From assembly GCA_030447745.1 (NCBI GenBank), contig JAUJOH010000001.1:212772-276771 (forward strand): DNA of 64,000 nt, in the 5' to 3' direction. The first letter of the stretch is position 1, and every line of letters begins with the position of its first letter. Source of the stretch: Chloroflexota bacterium (GTDB lineage: Bacteria; Chloroflexota; Limnocylindria; Limnocylindrales; CSP1-4). Positions 32,442-40,528 of the stretch are shown piece after piece. The position numbers and the translations under genes were made by a program. The notes beneath the pieces are model-generated. The model worked only from the letters and a program-made list of their open reading frames with translations. It did no database searches and was not told the DNA's origin.

Positions 32442-32672
32442 TCAGCCGGCCGCCGGCGCGAAGACGAACGAGACGAGCGAGAAGAGGACGAAGAGGACGA
32501 GCAGGACGATCGTGAACTGCCAGAGCCGGCGCTCCACCCCGCGGCGGCTCCGGTAGACGGCCGAGTCCCCGCCGAACGTGCCGGACAAACCCGTGCCGCG
32601 CGCCTGGAGCAGGATCGCGGCGATGAGCGCGAAGCTCACGATGATCTGGCCGAACGCCAGCAACGGGTTCAC
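32442..32672 (-). CDS. secG: Preprotein translocase subunit SecG
   Basis: 76 residues: two membrane helices (LLAFGQIIVSFALIAAILLQ and FTIVLLVLFVLFSLVSFVFA) flanking the conserved GTGLSGTFGGDSAVYRSRRG loop, which fits SecG of the SecYEG channel. It lies about 80 bases after gpmI on the same strand, at the end of the long gpmI/tpiA/whiA/yvcK/rapZ array. Standard length and topology. Confidence 0.93.
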   Translation of the reverse strand: MNPLLAFGQIIVSFALIAAILLQARGTGLSGTFGGDSAVYRSRRGVERRLWQFTIVLLVLFVLFSLVSFVFAPAAG

Positions 32673-32750
32673 GGACGGGGGTCCCTCCTGGTGGCTCGGC
32701 GGCGGATCGTAGCACAGCCACTTCGCTCCCCGGCCCCCCGGGGACCGGGA

Positions 32751-34352
32751 TCAGCCGCGGGAGCGCGGTTCGAGCAGGCAGGTGCCCGTCATCCCGTCCC
32801 AGCGTGGCAGGCCGGCAAGTCCCAGCACCGTTGGCGCGACATCCGCGAGCACGCCGTTGCGCAATCGCCGCCCGGCCACGGCTCGACCGCGCAGCACGAC
32901 CGGCACGTTGTTCAGCGAGTGCGCCGTGACAGGGGCGCCTGAGGCGTCCCGCATCTCGTCGGCGTTCCCGTGGTCGGCGGTGACCGCCAGCAGTGGGCCG
33001 ACGCCGGCCGGGTCCCGCGCGTCGACGTCGTTGAGCGCTGCCACGACCCGCGCCAGACACGCGTCGATCGCCTCCACGGCCCGAACCGTCGCGTCCCAGA
33101 CCCCCGTGTGCCCCACCATGTCCGGGTTCGCGTAGTTGGCGACGACGAAGTCGTACGCGTCCGACTCGATCGCCTCGACGAGCGCGTCCGTGACCCCCGG
33201 CGCGCTCATCTCGGGCTGGAGGTCGTACGTCGCGACCTTGGGGCTCGGGACCAGCCGCCGGTCCTCCCCGGGCCACGCCGCCTCCCGGCCGCCGTTGAAG
33301 AAGTACGTCACGTGCGCGTATTTCTCCGTCTCGGCGACGTGGAACTGGCGCCAACCGGCCTCGGAGAAGGCCTGCGCGAGCGACCGCGCCTCTTCCGGCG
33401 GGAAGGCGACTTCGACCGGCAGCCCGGCCTGGTACGCCGTCATCGTGATGACGAGGAGGTCGTGCGGCGGCGGCCGTCCATCGGGCGCGGCCCGGTCGAA
33501 CCCGACGAAGTCGCGATCCGCGAGCGCGTGCGTCAGCTGCCGGGCGCGATCGGCTCGGAAGTTGCCGTGCACGATCGCGTCGCGGTCGGTGAGCCGCCCG
33601 TCGACACCGTCGATCACCGTCGGCCGAATGAACTCGTCGTTCTCGCCGCGGGCGTACCCGCCCTCGATGGCCGATGTCGCGGAAGATGCCCGCTCCCCCA
33701 CCCCGTGGACGATGGCGTCGTAGCCGCGCTCGACCCGCTCCCAGCGCTGGTCGCGGTCCATCGCGTAGTAGCGCCCGCCGACCGTGGCGATGCGAGCGTC
33801 CGGATGAGCGGCGGCGAGGCCCGACTCGAGGCCGCGGACGTGGCCCAGAGCAGAGCGCGGCGGTGTGTCGCGGCCATCGAGCAGCGCATGGATGCGCACC
33901 GCCGGCACGCGGAGTCGCGCGGCGAGCTCAACGATCGCGACGAGGTGCCGGTCATTCGCGTGGACGCCGCCCGGACCGATGAGGCTGACAACGTGGAGGC
34001 GACCCGTCTCCCGCCCCCGCTCGGCGGCGGCCAGCAGGGCCGGTCGGGTCGCGAACGAGCCGTCGGCGATCGCCGCGTCGATCCGGGGCAGGTCCTGCAG
34101 AACGGGCCGCCCGGCGCCCAGGTTGAGATGCCCGACCTCCGAGTTGCCCATCTGGCCGGCGGGCAACCCGACCGCCTCTTCCGAGGCCCGCAGAACGGCA
34201 TGCGGGGAGTCCCCTTCGAGACGGCGCCACGTCGGCATCCGGGCGGCTGCGATCGCATCAGCGGCCGGATCGACACCGATGCCGAAGCCGTCGATCACGA
34301 CGAGCACGATAGGACGGGGGCGGAGGACACCGCCTGGACGAGGGCCGGTCAC
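32751..34352 (-). CDS. gpmI: 2,3-bisphosphoglycerate-independent phosphoglycerate mutase
   Basis: 533 residues from GTG 34352, which overlaps the tpiA stop (GTGA). N-terminus VLVVIDGFGIGVDPAADAI, catalytic Ser71 in GQMGNSEVGHLNLGAGRPVL, GVHANDRHLVAIVELA, IHALLDGRDTPPRSAL, RYYAMDRDQRWERVERGYDA, NFRADRARQLTHAL, metal-binding VANYANPDMVGHTG and VTADHGNADEM, and a C-terminal TAHSLNNVPVVL. It interconverts 3- and 2-phosphoglycerate in glycolysis using Mn. Full length, all metal ligands present. Confidence 0.95.
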   Translation of the reverse strand: MTGPRPGGVLRPRPIVLVVIDGFGIGVDPAADAIAAARMPTWRRLEGDSPHAVLRASEEAVGLPAGQMGNSEVGHLNLGAGRPVLQDLPRIDAAIADGSFATRPALLAAAERGRETGRLHVVSLIGPGGVHANDRHLVAIVELAARLRVPAVRIHALLDGRDTPPRSALGHVRGLESGLAAAHPDARIATVGGRYYAMDRDQRWERVERGYDAIVHGVGERASSATSAIEGGYARGENDEFIRPTVIDGVDGRLTDRDAIVHGNFRADRARQLTHALADRDFVGFDRAAPDGRPPPHDLLVITMTAYQAGLPVEVAFPPEEARSLAQAFSEAGWRQFHVAETEKYAHVTYFFNGGREAAWPGEDRRLVPSPKVATYDLQPEMSAPGVTDALVEAIESDAYDFVVANYANPDMVGHTGVWDATVRAVEAIDACLARVVAALNDVDARDPAGVGPLLAVTADHGNADEMRDASGAPVTAHSLNNVPVVLRGRAVAGRRLRNGVLADVAPTVLGLAGLPRWDGMTGTCLLEPRSRG

Positions 34353-35161
34353 CCCGTGGCGATCGGGTCGAGGCGAGCCCGAGCGGTCATCGCGGCGCGG
34401 GCGACGATGCCGGCCATCTCGTCCGGCTGGAGCGACGCGCCTCCGACGAGCGCACCGTCGATCGCCGGCTCGGCCAGGAACTCCGCGATGTTCGCGGACG
34501 TGACGCTCCCGCCGTACAGGATCGGGAGCCCCGCTCCGCCGTCCGCCCAGCCGAGGTCGGCAACCGTCCGTCGGATCCCGTCGGCCATGTCCGAGGCGTC
34601 AGCGCCGCGGGCCGTGTGCCCGGTCCCGATCGCCCAGACCGGCTCGTACGCCACCACGAGGCCGCCCGCCTCGAGCACCGCGGCATCGTGCGTACCCAGC
34701 GCGCCGCGCACCTGCGCGTCGACGACGGCCTCTGCCAGCCCCGCGTCCCGCTCGTTGTGCTGCTCGCCGACGCACAGGATCGGGCGCAGCCCGGCCTCCA
34801 CGGCGCGGCCGATCTTGCGACCGACGAGCATGTCCGTCTCCCCCGCATCGCGCCGCCGTTCGCTGTGGCCGACGATGACCCAGGTCGCGAGACCGGCGAG
34901 CATCGGCGCGCTCACCTCGCCGGTGAAGGCGCCGTGCAGCTCGTGGTGGACGTTCTGCGCCCCCACGGCGATCGGAGGGGCGGCATCGGCGAGCGCATCG
35001 CGGACCGCCGCCAGCGCCACGAAGGGCGGGCAGACGATCCGCACCACGTCCGCGTCGGCCGTCCGCCGCGCGATCGTCCGCGCGAGCTCGCCGGCGTCGG
35101 CGGGCGTGGTGTGCATCTTCCAGTTCGCGGCGACGATGACGGGGCGCATGGCCGTGATCAT
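34349..35161 (-). CDS. tpiA: Triosephosphate isomerase
   Basis: 270 residues from ATG 35161, which overlaps the whiA stop (ATGA); ATG 35149 (MRPVIVAANWKM) is the classical start and equally possible. Signature NWKM with Asn13 and Lys15, VGAQNVHHELHGAFTGEVSA, catalytic His in WVIVGHSERRRDAGET, catalytic Glu in VVAYEPVWAIGTGHTA, and ILYGGSVTSANIAEFL with DGALVGGASLQPDEM. It interconverts DHAP and glyceraldehyde-3-phosphate. Coupled between whiA and gpmI. Confidence 0.95.
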   Translation of the reverse strand: MITAMRPVIVAANWKMHTTPADAGELARTIARRTADADVVRIVCPPFVALAAVRDALADAAPPIAVGAQNVHHELHGAFTGEVSAPMLAGLATWVIVGHSERRRDAGETDMLVGRKIGRAVEAGLRPILCVGEQHNERDAGLAEAVVDAQVRGALGTHDAAVLEAGGLVVAYEPVWAIGTGHTARGADASDMADGIRRTVADLGWADGGAGLPILYGGSVTSANIAEFLAEPAIDGALVGGASLQPDEMAGIVARAAMTARARLDPIATG

Positions 35162-36105
35162 GCCAGAGCGGTTCCGTCGATCGGGGACGCCCGCGGCGCC
35201 CGGGGGCCGGGACCCTCCACGTTCGACGGACGACGAGCCGGGGGCACCCGCGGCCGGCGCCGGTCGCGCAGACCGGCGCTCGCATCGTCGTGGAGGGCCA
35301 GCCGCTCGAGCCGCTCGAGCGCTCGCTGAACGGCCGATCGGTGGAACGAGAGCCGCTCCGCGAGCTCGGTCAGGGTCGCCTCGGGCGTCTCGCGACGGGC
35401 CTCCGCCACCGCTCGGACGACATAGGGCTGGTCGGCGAGCCGCCCGTCGCCTTCGAGCGTCTCGATCGCGGCCAGCTGGCGGCCGGCGGCGCCGACCGCG
35501 CGCTGGAGGTTCGCGGCTTCGGCGTTGAGCAGCCGGTTGAGCTCGCCGCGGAGCGCGCGCGAGACCTGCCGCGCCTCGAGCTCGAGCATCGACGCGCCCG
35601 CCCCGATCCGGCGGAGGAACGTCCCGACGCGCTCGGCGCTCTTCCAGGTCACGACGCCGCGTCCGCGGCGGACGCGCGCCGACGCCGGGAGCCCAATGTC
35701 GGCCAGGCGACCGGCGAGGACCGGCGCCTCGTCGGGAGCCACCACGAACTCGAGATGGGCGCGGCCGCCGGCGAGGCTGAGGGACCCGCGCGAAAGGAAC
35801 CGGCCGCGCAGCCAGGCCGTGCGGCAGTGGTCCGGGGCGCGTTCCCAGCCGAAGGCGTCCGGCCTGGCGTCCTTCCGTGGCCGTGCCGCGGTCCCGTGCT
35901 GCGCCTGATGGCGGTCCGTCACGCCGCCCCGGCGCAACCGGACGAGCAGCCGCGCCACACTCGCCCGCCGACCGGCGAGCGCGCCCTCGAGCCCGGCCGA
36001 CTCGGCGGCGCGGTCGCACGGCCGTCCCGGATCGATGGCGGCGAGTTCCGCCCGGAGGGCGGTGACGAGGTCCCGGTCGGGGTGTGCGACCGTCGTGCCC
36101 GTCAC
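35158..36105 (-). CDS. whiA: WhiA-family sporulation/cell-division regulator
   Basis: 315 residues from GTG 36105 (overlapping the yvcK stop, GTGA). The upstream part of this frame is only a shadow of yvcK. N-terminal degenerate LAGLIDADG-homing-endonuclease-like part: CRTAWLRGRFLSRGSLSLA, HLEFVVAPDEAPVLAGRLA and VVTWKSAERVGTFLRRIGAG. The C-terminal HTH part includes ELEARQVSRALRGELNRLLN, AEAANLQRAVGAAGRQLAAI and ETPEATLTELAERLSFHRSA. WhiA controls division and sporulation genes in Actinomycetota and Bacillota and occurs with yvcK and rapZ, as here. Confidence 0.92.
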   Translation of the reverse strand: MTGTTVAHPDRDLVTALRAELAAIDPGRPCDRAAESAGLEGALAGRRASVARLLVRLRRGGVTDRHQAQHGTAARPRKDARPDAFGWERAPDHCRTAWLRGRFLSRGSLSLAGGRAHLEFVVAPDEAPVLAGRLADIGLPASARVRRGRGVVTWKSAERVGTFLRRIGAGASMLELEARQVSRALRGELNRLLNAEAANLQRAVGAAGRQLAAIETLEGDGRLADQPYVVRAVAEARRETPEATLTELAERLSFHRSAVQRALERLERLALHDDASAGLRDRRRPRVPPARRPSNVEGPGPRAPRASPIDGTALA

Positions 36106-37439
36106 GCGGTCCGAGCGAAGCCCGGGCGGCGGTGCTCCCGCTCGAGCAGCCCGAGGAGCGCGGTCGCCAGTCGCGCCGGATCGTGGTGGTGGGCGTTGTC
36201 CGGATCCACGACCTGGTCGATCGCGAGGCGGGGTGCCGGGTCGACGCCCGGCGGCCAGCGCGTCAGGCGGACGGGCTCGGCGCGGTAGGTGTCCGGTGCG
36301 CGCGCACCGACACCGCTGTTCACCAGCACCACGTCCGCGATGGCGGGGGAGGTGTGCGCGACGAGCGCCTCGACGTGCGCCGCGAGGTCGTAGTCGGACG
36401 TCTCGCCGGTCTGAGTGGCCACGTTGCAGACATAGACGCGGAGGGCCGAAGTCGACTCGACCGCGGCACGGATCTGCGGCAGCAGGAGCGCCGGCAGGAG
36501 GCTCGTGTACAGGCTGCCGGGACCGAGGACCACGAGATCCGCCTCCTCGATCGCCTCGACGGCGTCGTCCGAGCAGGGGACGCCGTCCGGTGAGAGCCAG
36601 ACGCGCTGGATGCCGCTCGAGCGGGCGATGCGCGACTGACCCGAGATCGTCGTGCCGTCCTCGAGCGCGGCGTGGAGCGTCAGCGGGATCGGGGACACCG
36701 GCAGGACCTGGCCGCGGACCGCGAGCACGCGGTTCATTCGTCGAACGCCCTCTTCGAAGTCGCCGTCCTCGATGGCTGCCATCGCGGCGATGAGCAGGTT
36801 CCCGACCGCGTGTCCCCCGAGACCGGGGTGCTCCGCCGTCCCGGTTCCGGGCGGGCCGCCGACCGGGAACCGGTACTGGAGCAGGCCGGCCATCAGTGGC
36901 TCCGCGTCGGCGAGGGCGACGATGCAGTTTCGGATGTCGCCGACCGGCGGGATCCCGAGCTCCTCGCGCAGGACGCCGGAGGAACCGCCGTCGTCGGCAA
37001 CCGTGACGACGGCGGTCAGGTTGCTGGTGTGCTCCTTGAGCCCGCGGAGCAGCGTCGACAGGCCCGTTCCGCCGCCGATCGCGACCACGCGCGGCCCGCG
37101 CGCCAGGAACCGCTTCTGGTAGATCACCTCGACCAGCGGCTGGTTCGCTCCGGCTGCCGGGCGGAACGGGTCCATGAAGGCCCGGATCACGCGGATCGCG
37201 CCGAGCACCACGAGGCTGGCCCCGAGCAGTCCCACCAGCAGGCCGCGCAGCGCGTAGGGCAGGAACTGCAGCGTGACGACGTCGATCAGCACCTCCGTCA
37301 TGCCGCCCGGCTGCAGGTCGCGGGTCGCCTGCCGGATGACGTGGGCGCCGGCGACGGCGAGGAGCAGGAGCCCGACGAAAGTGACGAGCAGCCATCGCTT
37401 GATGCCGATGCCTGGCGTCAGCCATCGTCGGAGGTTCAC
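36102..37439 (-). CDS. yvcK: YvcK/GlmR-family UDP-sugar-binding protein with N-terminal membrane helices
   Basis: 445 residues. Unlike the short Bacillus protein it starts with two membrane helices (about 14-32 and 62-84), then the YvcK domain: VVAIGGGTGLSTLLRGLKEH (118-137), VVTVADDGGSSGVLREELGI, PPVGDIRNCIVALADAEPLM, PGLGGHAVGNLLIAAMAAIE and VLGPGSLYTSLLPALLLPQI. This domain binds UDP-GlcNAc and affects carbon flow to the cell wall. Its stop overlaps the whiA start, and it begins six bases after the rapZ stop. The membrane-anchored form is known from several non-Bacillus phyla. Confidence 0.93.
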   Translation of the reverse strand: MNLRRWLTPGIGIKRWLLVTFVGLLLLAVAGAHVIRQATRDLQPGGMTEVLIDVVTLQFLPYALRGLLVGLLGASLVVLGAIRVIRAFMDPFRPAAGANQPLVEVIYQKRFLARGPRVVAIGGGTGLSTLLRGLKEHTSNLTAVVTVADDGGSSGVLREELGIPPVGDIRNCIVALADAEPLMAGLLQYRFPVGGPPGTGTAEHPGLGGHAVGNLLIAAMAAIEDGDFEEGVRRMNRVLAVRGQVLPVSPIPLTLHAALEDGTTISGQSRIARSSGIQRVWLSPDGVPCSDDAVEAIEEADLVVLGPGSLYTSLLPALLLPQIRAAVESTSALRVYVCNVATQTGETSDYDLAAHVEALVAHTSPAIADVVLVNSGVGARAPDTYRAEPVRLTRWPPGVDPAPRLAIDQVVDPDNAHHHDPARLATALLGLLEREHRRPGFARTA

Positions 37440-37445
37440 GTGGCG

Positions 37446-38384
37446 CTACGTCCGCTCGAGCTCGCGATGGAAGACGGCAACCGGACCGAAGCCGCGCTCT
37501 CGGAGCCACGCCGCGAGCTCCTCGGTCAGCACGATCGACCGGTGGTAGCCGCCCGTGCAGCCGATGGCGACGGTCAGCCGGTTCTTGCCCTCGGACACGT
37601 AGGCCGGCACGGCAAACTCGAGGAACCCGCGCAGCGACTCGAGGAACTTCGTCGCCAGCGGCTGGCCGAGCACGTAGGCCTTCACGGAATCGGTCAGCCC
37701 GGACAGCTGCCGCAGGTCGTCGACGTAGTAGGGGTTCTGGAGGAACCGGATGTCGAACATCAGGTCCGCGTCGAGCGGCACCCCGTACTTGAACCCGAAG
37801 CTGATCAGCTGAATGGCCAGCGTCTCCGGGCCGACCCGATCGCCGAGGTGGCTGAACAGCTTCTCGCGCAGCTCGCGGAGCGACAGGTCGGAGGTGTCGA
37901 GGACGACATCCGACGCGACCCGGATGGGCTCGAGGATCCGCCGCTCCTGCGCGATCGAGCTCGCGATGCCGCGCTGATCCGCCAGCGGATGGCGGTGTCG
38001 CGTCTCCGAGAAGCGCCGGATGAGCACCTCGTCCCGGGCGTCGAGGAAGAAAATCTGCGGCCGGATGCCGCGTCCCTCGAGGGCGCCGCGCATGGCGGCC
38101 AGCGCGACCGGCGCATCGCCGGCACGGACGTCGAGCACGATCGCCACCCGGGCGAAGCGGTGGCGGTCGGCCGACACGAGCTCCGCCAACTCCGGGAGCA
38201 GCTCGCCCGGCAGGTTGTCGACGACCGAGTAGCCGAGATCCTCGAACAGCTTCGCGGCCGCCGTCTTGCCGCCGCCGGACAGCCCGGTGACGATGACGAC
38301 GTGCTGGTCGCCGAGCCCGTCGTCGACGACCGGCTCGCCCGGGGCTGCTGCCGGCGGGGGGCCGGGTTGCTGGGCAGTGGTCAC
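37446..38384 (-). CDS. rapZ: RNase adapter / nucleotide-binding protein RapZ (YvcJ)
   Basis: 312 residues from GTG 38384. P-loop GLSGGGKT (34-41), LGYSVVDNLPGELLPELAEL (Walker B-like VVDNLP), FFLDARDEVLIRRFSETRHR, HPL, IRFLQNPYYVDDLRQLSGLT, and the C-terminal VAIGCTGGYHRSIVLTEELA with the CTGG-HRSV-like phosphate-binding motif. An extra Pro/Ala-rich leader of about 25 residues precedes the P-loop. It is a GTPase/UDP-sugar-sensing adapter. First gene of the rapZ-yvcK-whiA-tpiA-gpmI series in transcription order. Confidence 0.94.
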   Translation of the reverse strand: MTTAQQPGPPPAAAPGEPVVDDGLGDQHVVIVTGLSGGGKTAAAKLFEDLGYSVVDNLPGELLPELAELVSADRHRFARVAIVLDVRAGDAPVALAAMRGALEGRGIRPQIFFLDARDEVLIRRFSETRHRHPLADQRGIASSIAQERRILEPIRVASDVVLDTSDLSLRELREKLFSHLGDRVGPETLAIQLISFGFKYGVPLDADLMFDIRFLQNPYYVDDLRQLSGLTDSVKAYVLGQPLATKFLESLRGFLEFAVPAYVSEGKNRLTVAIGCTGGYHRSIVLTEELAAWLRERGFGPVAVFHRELERT

Positions 38385-38446
38385 GGGGCCCAGTCTACCG
38401 CCGCCCGCACGCCCCCCTTCCCGAGCACGCTGAACGGCGCCGCCGC

Positions 38447-39283
38447 TCAGCGGCCGGTGCGCGCGATGACGAAGGCGGTCCCCTCGAACAGGAGGTACAT
38501 CGTGCCGCCGAGGACGAACGGGCTGACCAGGTCGCCGCCGGGTGTGGCGATGGCCGAGAAGATGGCGATGCCAAGGATCACGAAGCGGCGGGCCGCCCGA
38601 AGCGCCCCCGAGGTGACGATCCCGACCCGGGACAGGCCGAACAGCAGGATCGGGAACTCCATCACCAGGCCGAAGGCGAGGAACATCGTGGTCACGAAGT
38701 TGAAGTACTGCGCGGCGCCGAGCTCGTTGGCGAACACGCCTCGTCCGAAACTGAGCAGGAAGCCGAGGGCGTAGGGCAGAACGAGGTACGCGATGCCGAC
38801 CCCGAGCGCGAAGAACGCCAATGCCAGCGGCACCCACGGCCGCATGGCGCGCCGCTCGGCCGGGGTCAGACCGGGCGACACGAAGGCCCATGCCTGGTAC
38901 AGGATCACGGGCATCGCCAGGACGACCCCGACCACGACCGCAACCCGAACGTAGATGAAGAACGCGTCGCCTGGCGCCAGGTTGAGCAACCGGCCGCCGG
39001 CCGGGGCGGCGAGGAGCTCGATGATGCCTTCCGCGAAGTAGAAGCCGACGACGGAGCCGACGACGACCGCGAGGAGTGCCCGCAAGATCCGCGTCCGGAG
39101 CTCGCTGAGGTGGTCGAAGAGCGACATCACCCGGTCGTCGCCGGCCGGCGTGCTCGGGGCCGGAGTGGCGGGCGCGGGCCTCGAGGGAGCGGCGGGTGGC
39201 GCTGCCGGAGCAGCCGAGGCCGGTAGAACGTCCCGTGGCACCGGCGGAGGCGCGCCGGGACGGCGTCCCCGATCGTCGGCCAT
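38447..39283 (-). CDS. tatC: Sec-independent translocase TatC
   Basis: 278 residues. A Pro/Ala-rich N-terminal extension of about 50 residues precedes MSLFDHLSELRTRILRALLA (the family's cytoplasmic signature). Six helices follow, with SPGLTPAERRAMRPWVPLAL, FFALGVGIAYLVLPYALGFL, NFVTTMFLAFGLVMEFPILL and ATPGGDLVSPFVLGGTMYLL. Tat exports folded, often cofactor-bearing proteins; the molybdoenzyme at 3954-5648 is a candidate client. Just downstream of tatA on the same strand, 15 bases apart. Confidence 0.94.
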   Translation of the reverse strand: MADDRGRRPGAPPPVPRDVLPASAAPAAPPAAPSRPAPATPAPSTPAGDDRVMSLFDHLSELRTRILRALLAVVVGSVVGFYFAEGIIELLAAPAGGRLLNLAPGDAFFIYVRVAVVVGVVLAMPVILYQAWAFVSPGLTPAERRAMRPWVPLALAFFALGVGIAYLVLPYALGFLLSFGRGVFANELGAAQYFNFVTTMFLAFGLVMEFPILLFGLSRVGIVTSGALRAARRFVILGIAIFSAIATPGGDLVSPFVLGGTMYLLFEGTAFVIARTGR

Positions 39284-39298
39284 GGCGGCGCCGCGGTG

Positions 39299-39577
39299 CT
39301 AGGGCTTGGGCTCGGGGGTCCGCTCCGTCCGCGGCTCGGCGGGCGGTGCTCCGGCCGCGGTCGTCGGCGGCGCGGCCGGACTGGCCGAGGTCGGTGTCGA
39401 AGGCGGCAGCGGCGACGTGTCGATCCTCGCCGCCTCCTGGACGTCCGACGACGCCTTCCGGAACTCGCGGATGCTGCGGCCCAGGGCGGCCCCCACGTCC
39501 GGGAGCTTGCCGGGGCCGAGGATGAGCAGCGCGATGACCAGGATGATCACCAGCTCGAGCGGTCCGGGGGTCGGCAT
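39299..39577 (-). CDS. tatA: Twin-arginine translocase TatA/TatB-family protein
   Basis: 92 residues from MPTPGPLELVIILVIALLIL; the frame is open 16 codons upstream. One membrane helix, the GPGKLPDVGAALGRSIREFR amphipathic segment with the conserved F-x-K, then a Pro/Ala/Thr-rich tail of about 40 residues. The short amphipathic helix and the FRKASSD are TatA-like; only one such gene is in the window, so it may serve for both A and B roles. It forms an operon with tatC. Confidence 0.88.
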   Translation of the reverse strand: MPTPGPLELVIILVIALLILGPGKLPDVGAALGRSIREFRKASSDVQEAARIDTSPLPPSTPTSASPAAPPTTAAGAPPAEPRTERTPEPKP

Positions 39578-39652
39578 CGGTGCGCGGCCTGCCTCCTGCC
39601 TGCACGGTGCCCGGCGGACGGCCACGGCGCGGGCGGCTGCCTGACGGGAGGG

Positions 39653-40528
39653 CTAGGGTAGCACAGGGAATCTGGCCGCCCAGCCGTGCGCCGCCGCCGC
39701 CAGCCGGCCCGCCAGGTCCACCCCGGAGTCGTCCGCGGAGTCCGTGGCCGCCGCCGTGATGCCGCGCGAGACGTTGACGAGGAGCCCGCCCCCCGGTCCC
39801 AGCGCCGCGGGCGAGGCGGTCGCCGGGCCGTGTGCCCGGACCGCGTCGGCGTCGCCGCCTTGCGCGCCGATGCCCGGCACGAGGAATGCCAGCCCGGGTG
39901 CCGCTGCTCGGACCGCTGCCAGCTCGGCCGGCGCGGTGGCACCCACGACGAGCCCGACCGTGCCGCCCGGGCCCCACGCGGTGCCGCGTCGCGCGATGCG
40001 CGCCCACAACGGCTCACCGGGCGCTCGGCTCAGCGCGTCGGGCTCGACCCGCAGTCCCTGCACCTCCTCGGCACCGGGGTTCGAGGTGCGGCACAGCACG
40101 TAGGCGAAGCGGTCCAGCCGCTCGAGAAGCGGCGCGATCGCAGCCTCGCCAAGGTACGGGTTGACGGTGACCGCGTCCGCTCCGAGCGAGTCGAACAACC
40201 CGACCGCCTGGCGAGCGGATGTCGAGCCGATATCGCCGCGCTTGCCGTCGAGGATGACCGGCACCTCCGGCGGCACGAGGGCTCGGAGTCGCTCGAGCGC
40301 GGCGAGGCCGGGCGAGCCCCAGGCCTCGAAAAAGGCCAGGTTCGGCTTGACCGCGGCCGCGAACGGGACCGTCGCCTCGAGCAGCGCGCGCGCGAACTGT
40401 TCCAGCCCGGTGACATCGCGCGGGAAGCCCGGCGGCAGCGTCGCGGGATCCGGGTCGAGACCCACGCACAGGACGGACCCGACGGCGCCGGACCGCCTGG
40501 CGAGCCGATCCAGGTAGCGCTCCGTCAC
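39653..40528 (-). CDS. pyrF: Orotidine-5'-phosphate decarboxylase (type 2)
   Basis: 291 residues from GTG 40528, overlapping the upstream gene's stop. Motifs: SVLCVGLDPDPATLPPGF, AAVKPNLAFFEAWGSPG (substrate Lys61), the catalytic block VILDGKRGDIGSTSARQAVG (94-110), ADAVTVNPYLGEAAIAPLLE, LCRTSNPGAEEVQGL and FLVPGIGAQGGDADAV. The length and the DGKRGDIGSTS motif place it in the longer, type-2 (mycobacterial/Chloroflexi-like) group. It makes UMP in pyrimidine synthesis. Confidence 0.94.
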   Translation of the reverse strand: MTERYLDRLARRSGAVGSVLCVGLDPDPATLPPGFPRDVTGLEQFARALLEATVPFAAAVKPNLAFFEAWGSPGLAALERLRALVPPEVPVILDGKRGDIGSTSARQAVGLFDSLGADAVTVNPYLGEAAIAPLLERLDRFAYVLCRTSNPGAEEVQGLRVEPDALSRAPGEPLWARIARRGTAWGPGGTVGLVVGATAPAELAAVRAAAPGLAFLVPGIGAQGGDADAVRAHGPATASPAALGPGGGLLVNVSRGITAAATDSADDSGVDLAGRLAAAAHGWAARFPVLP

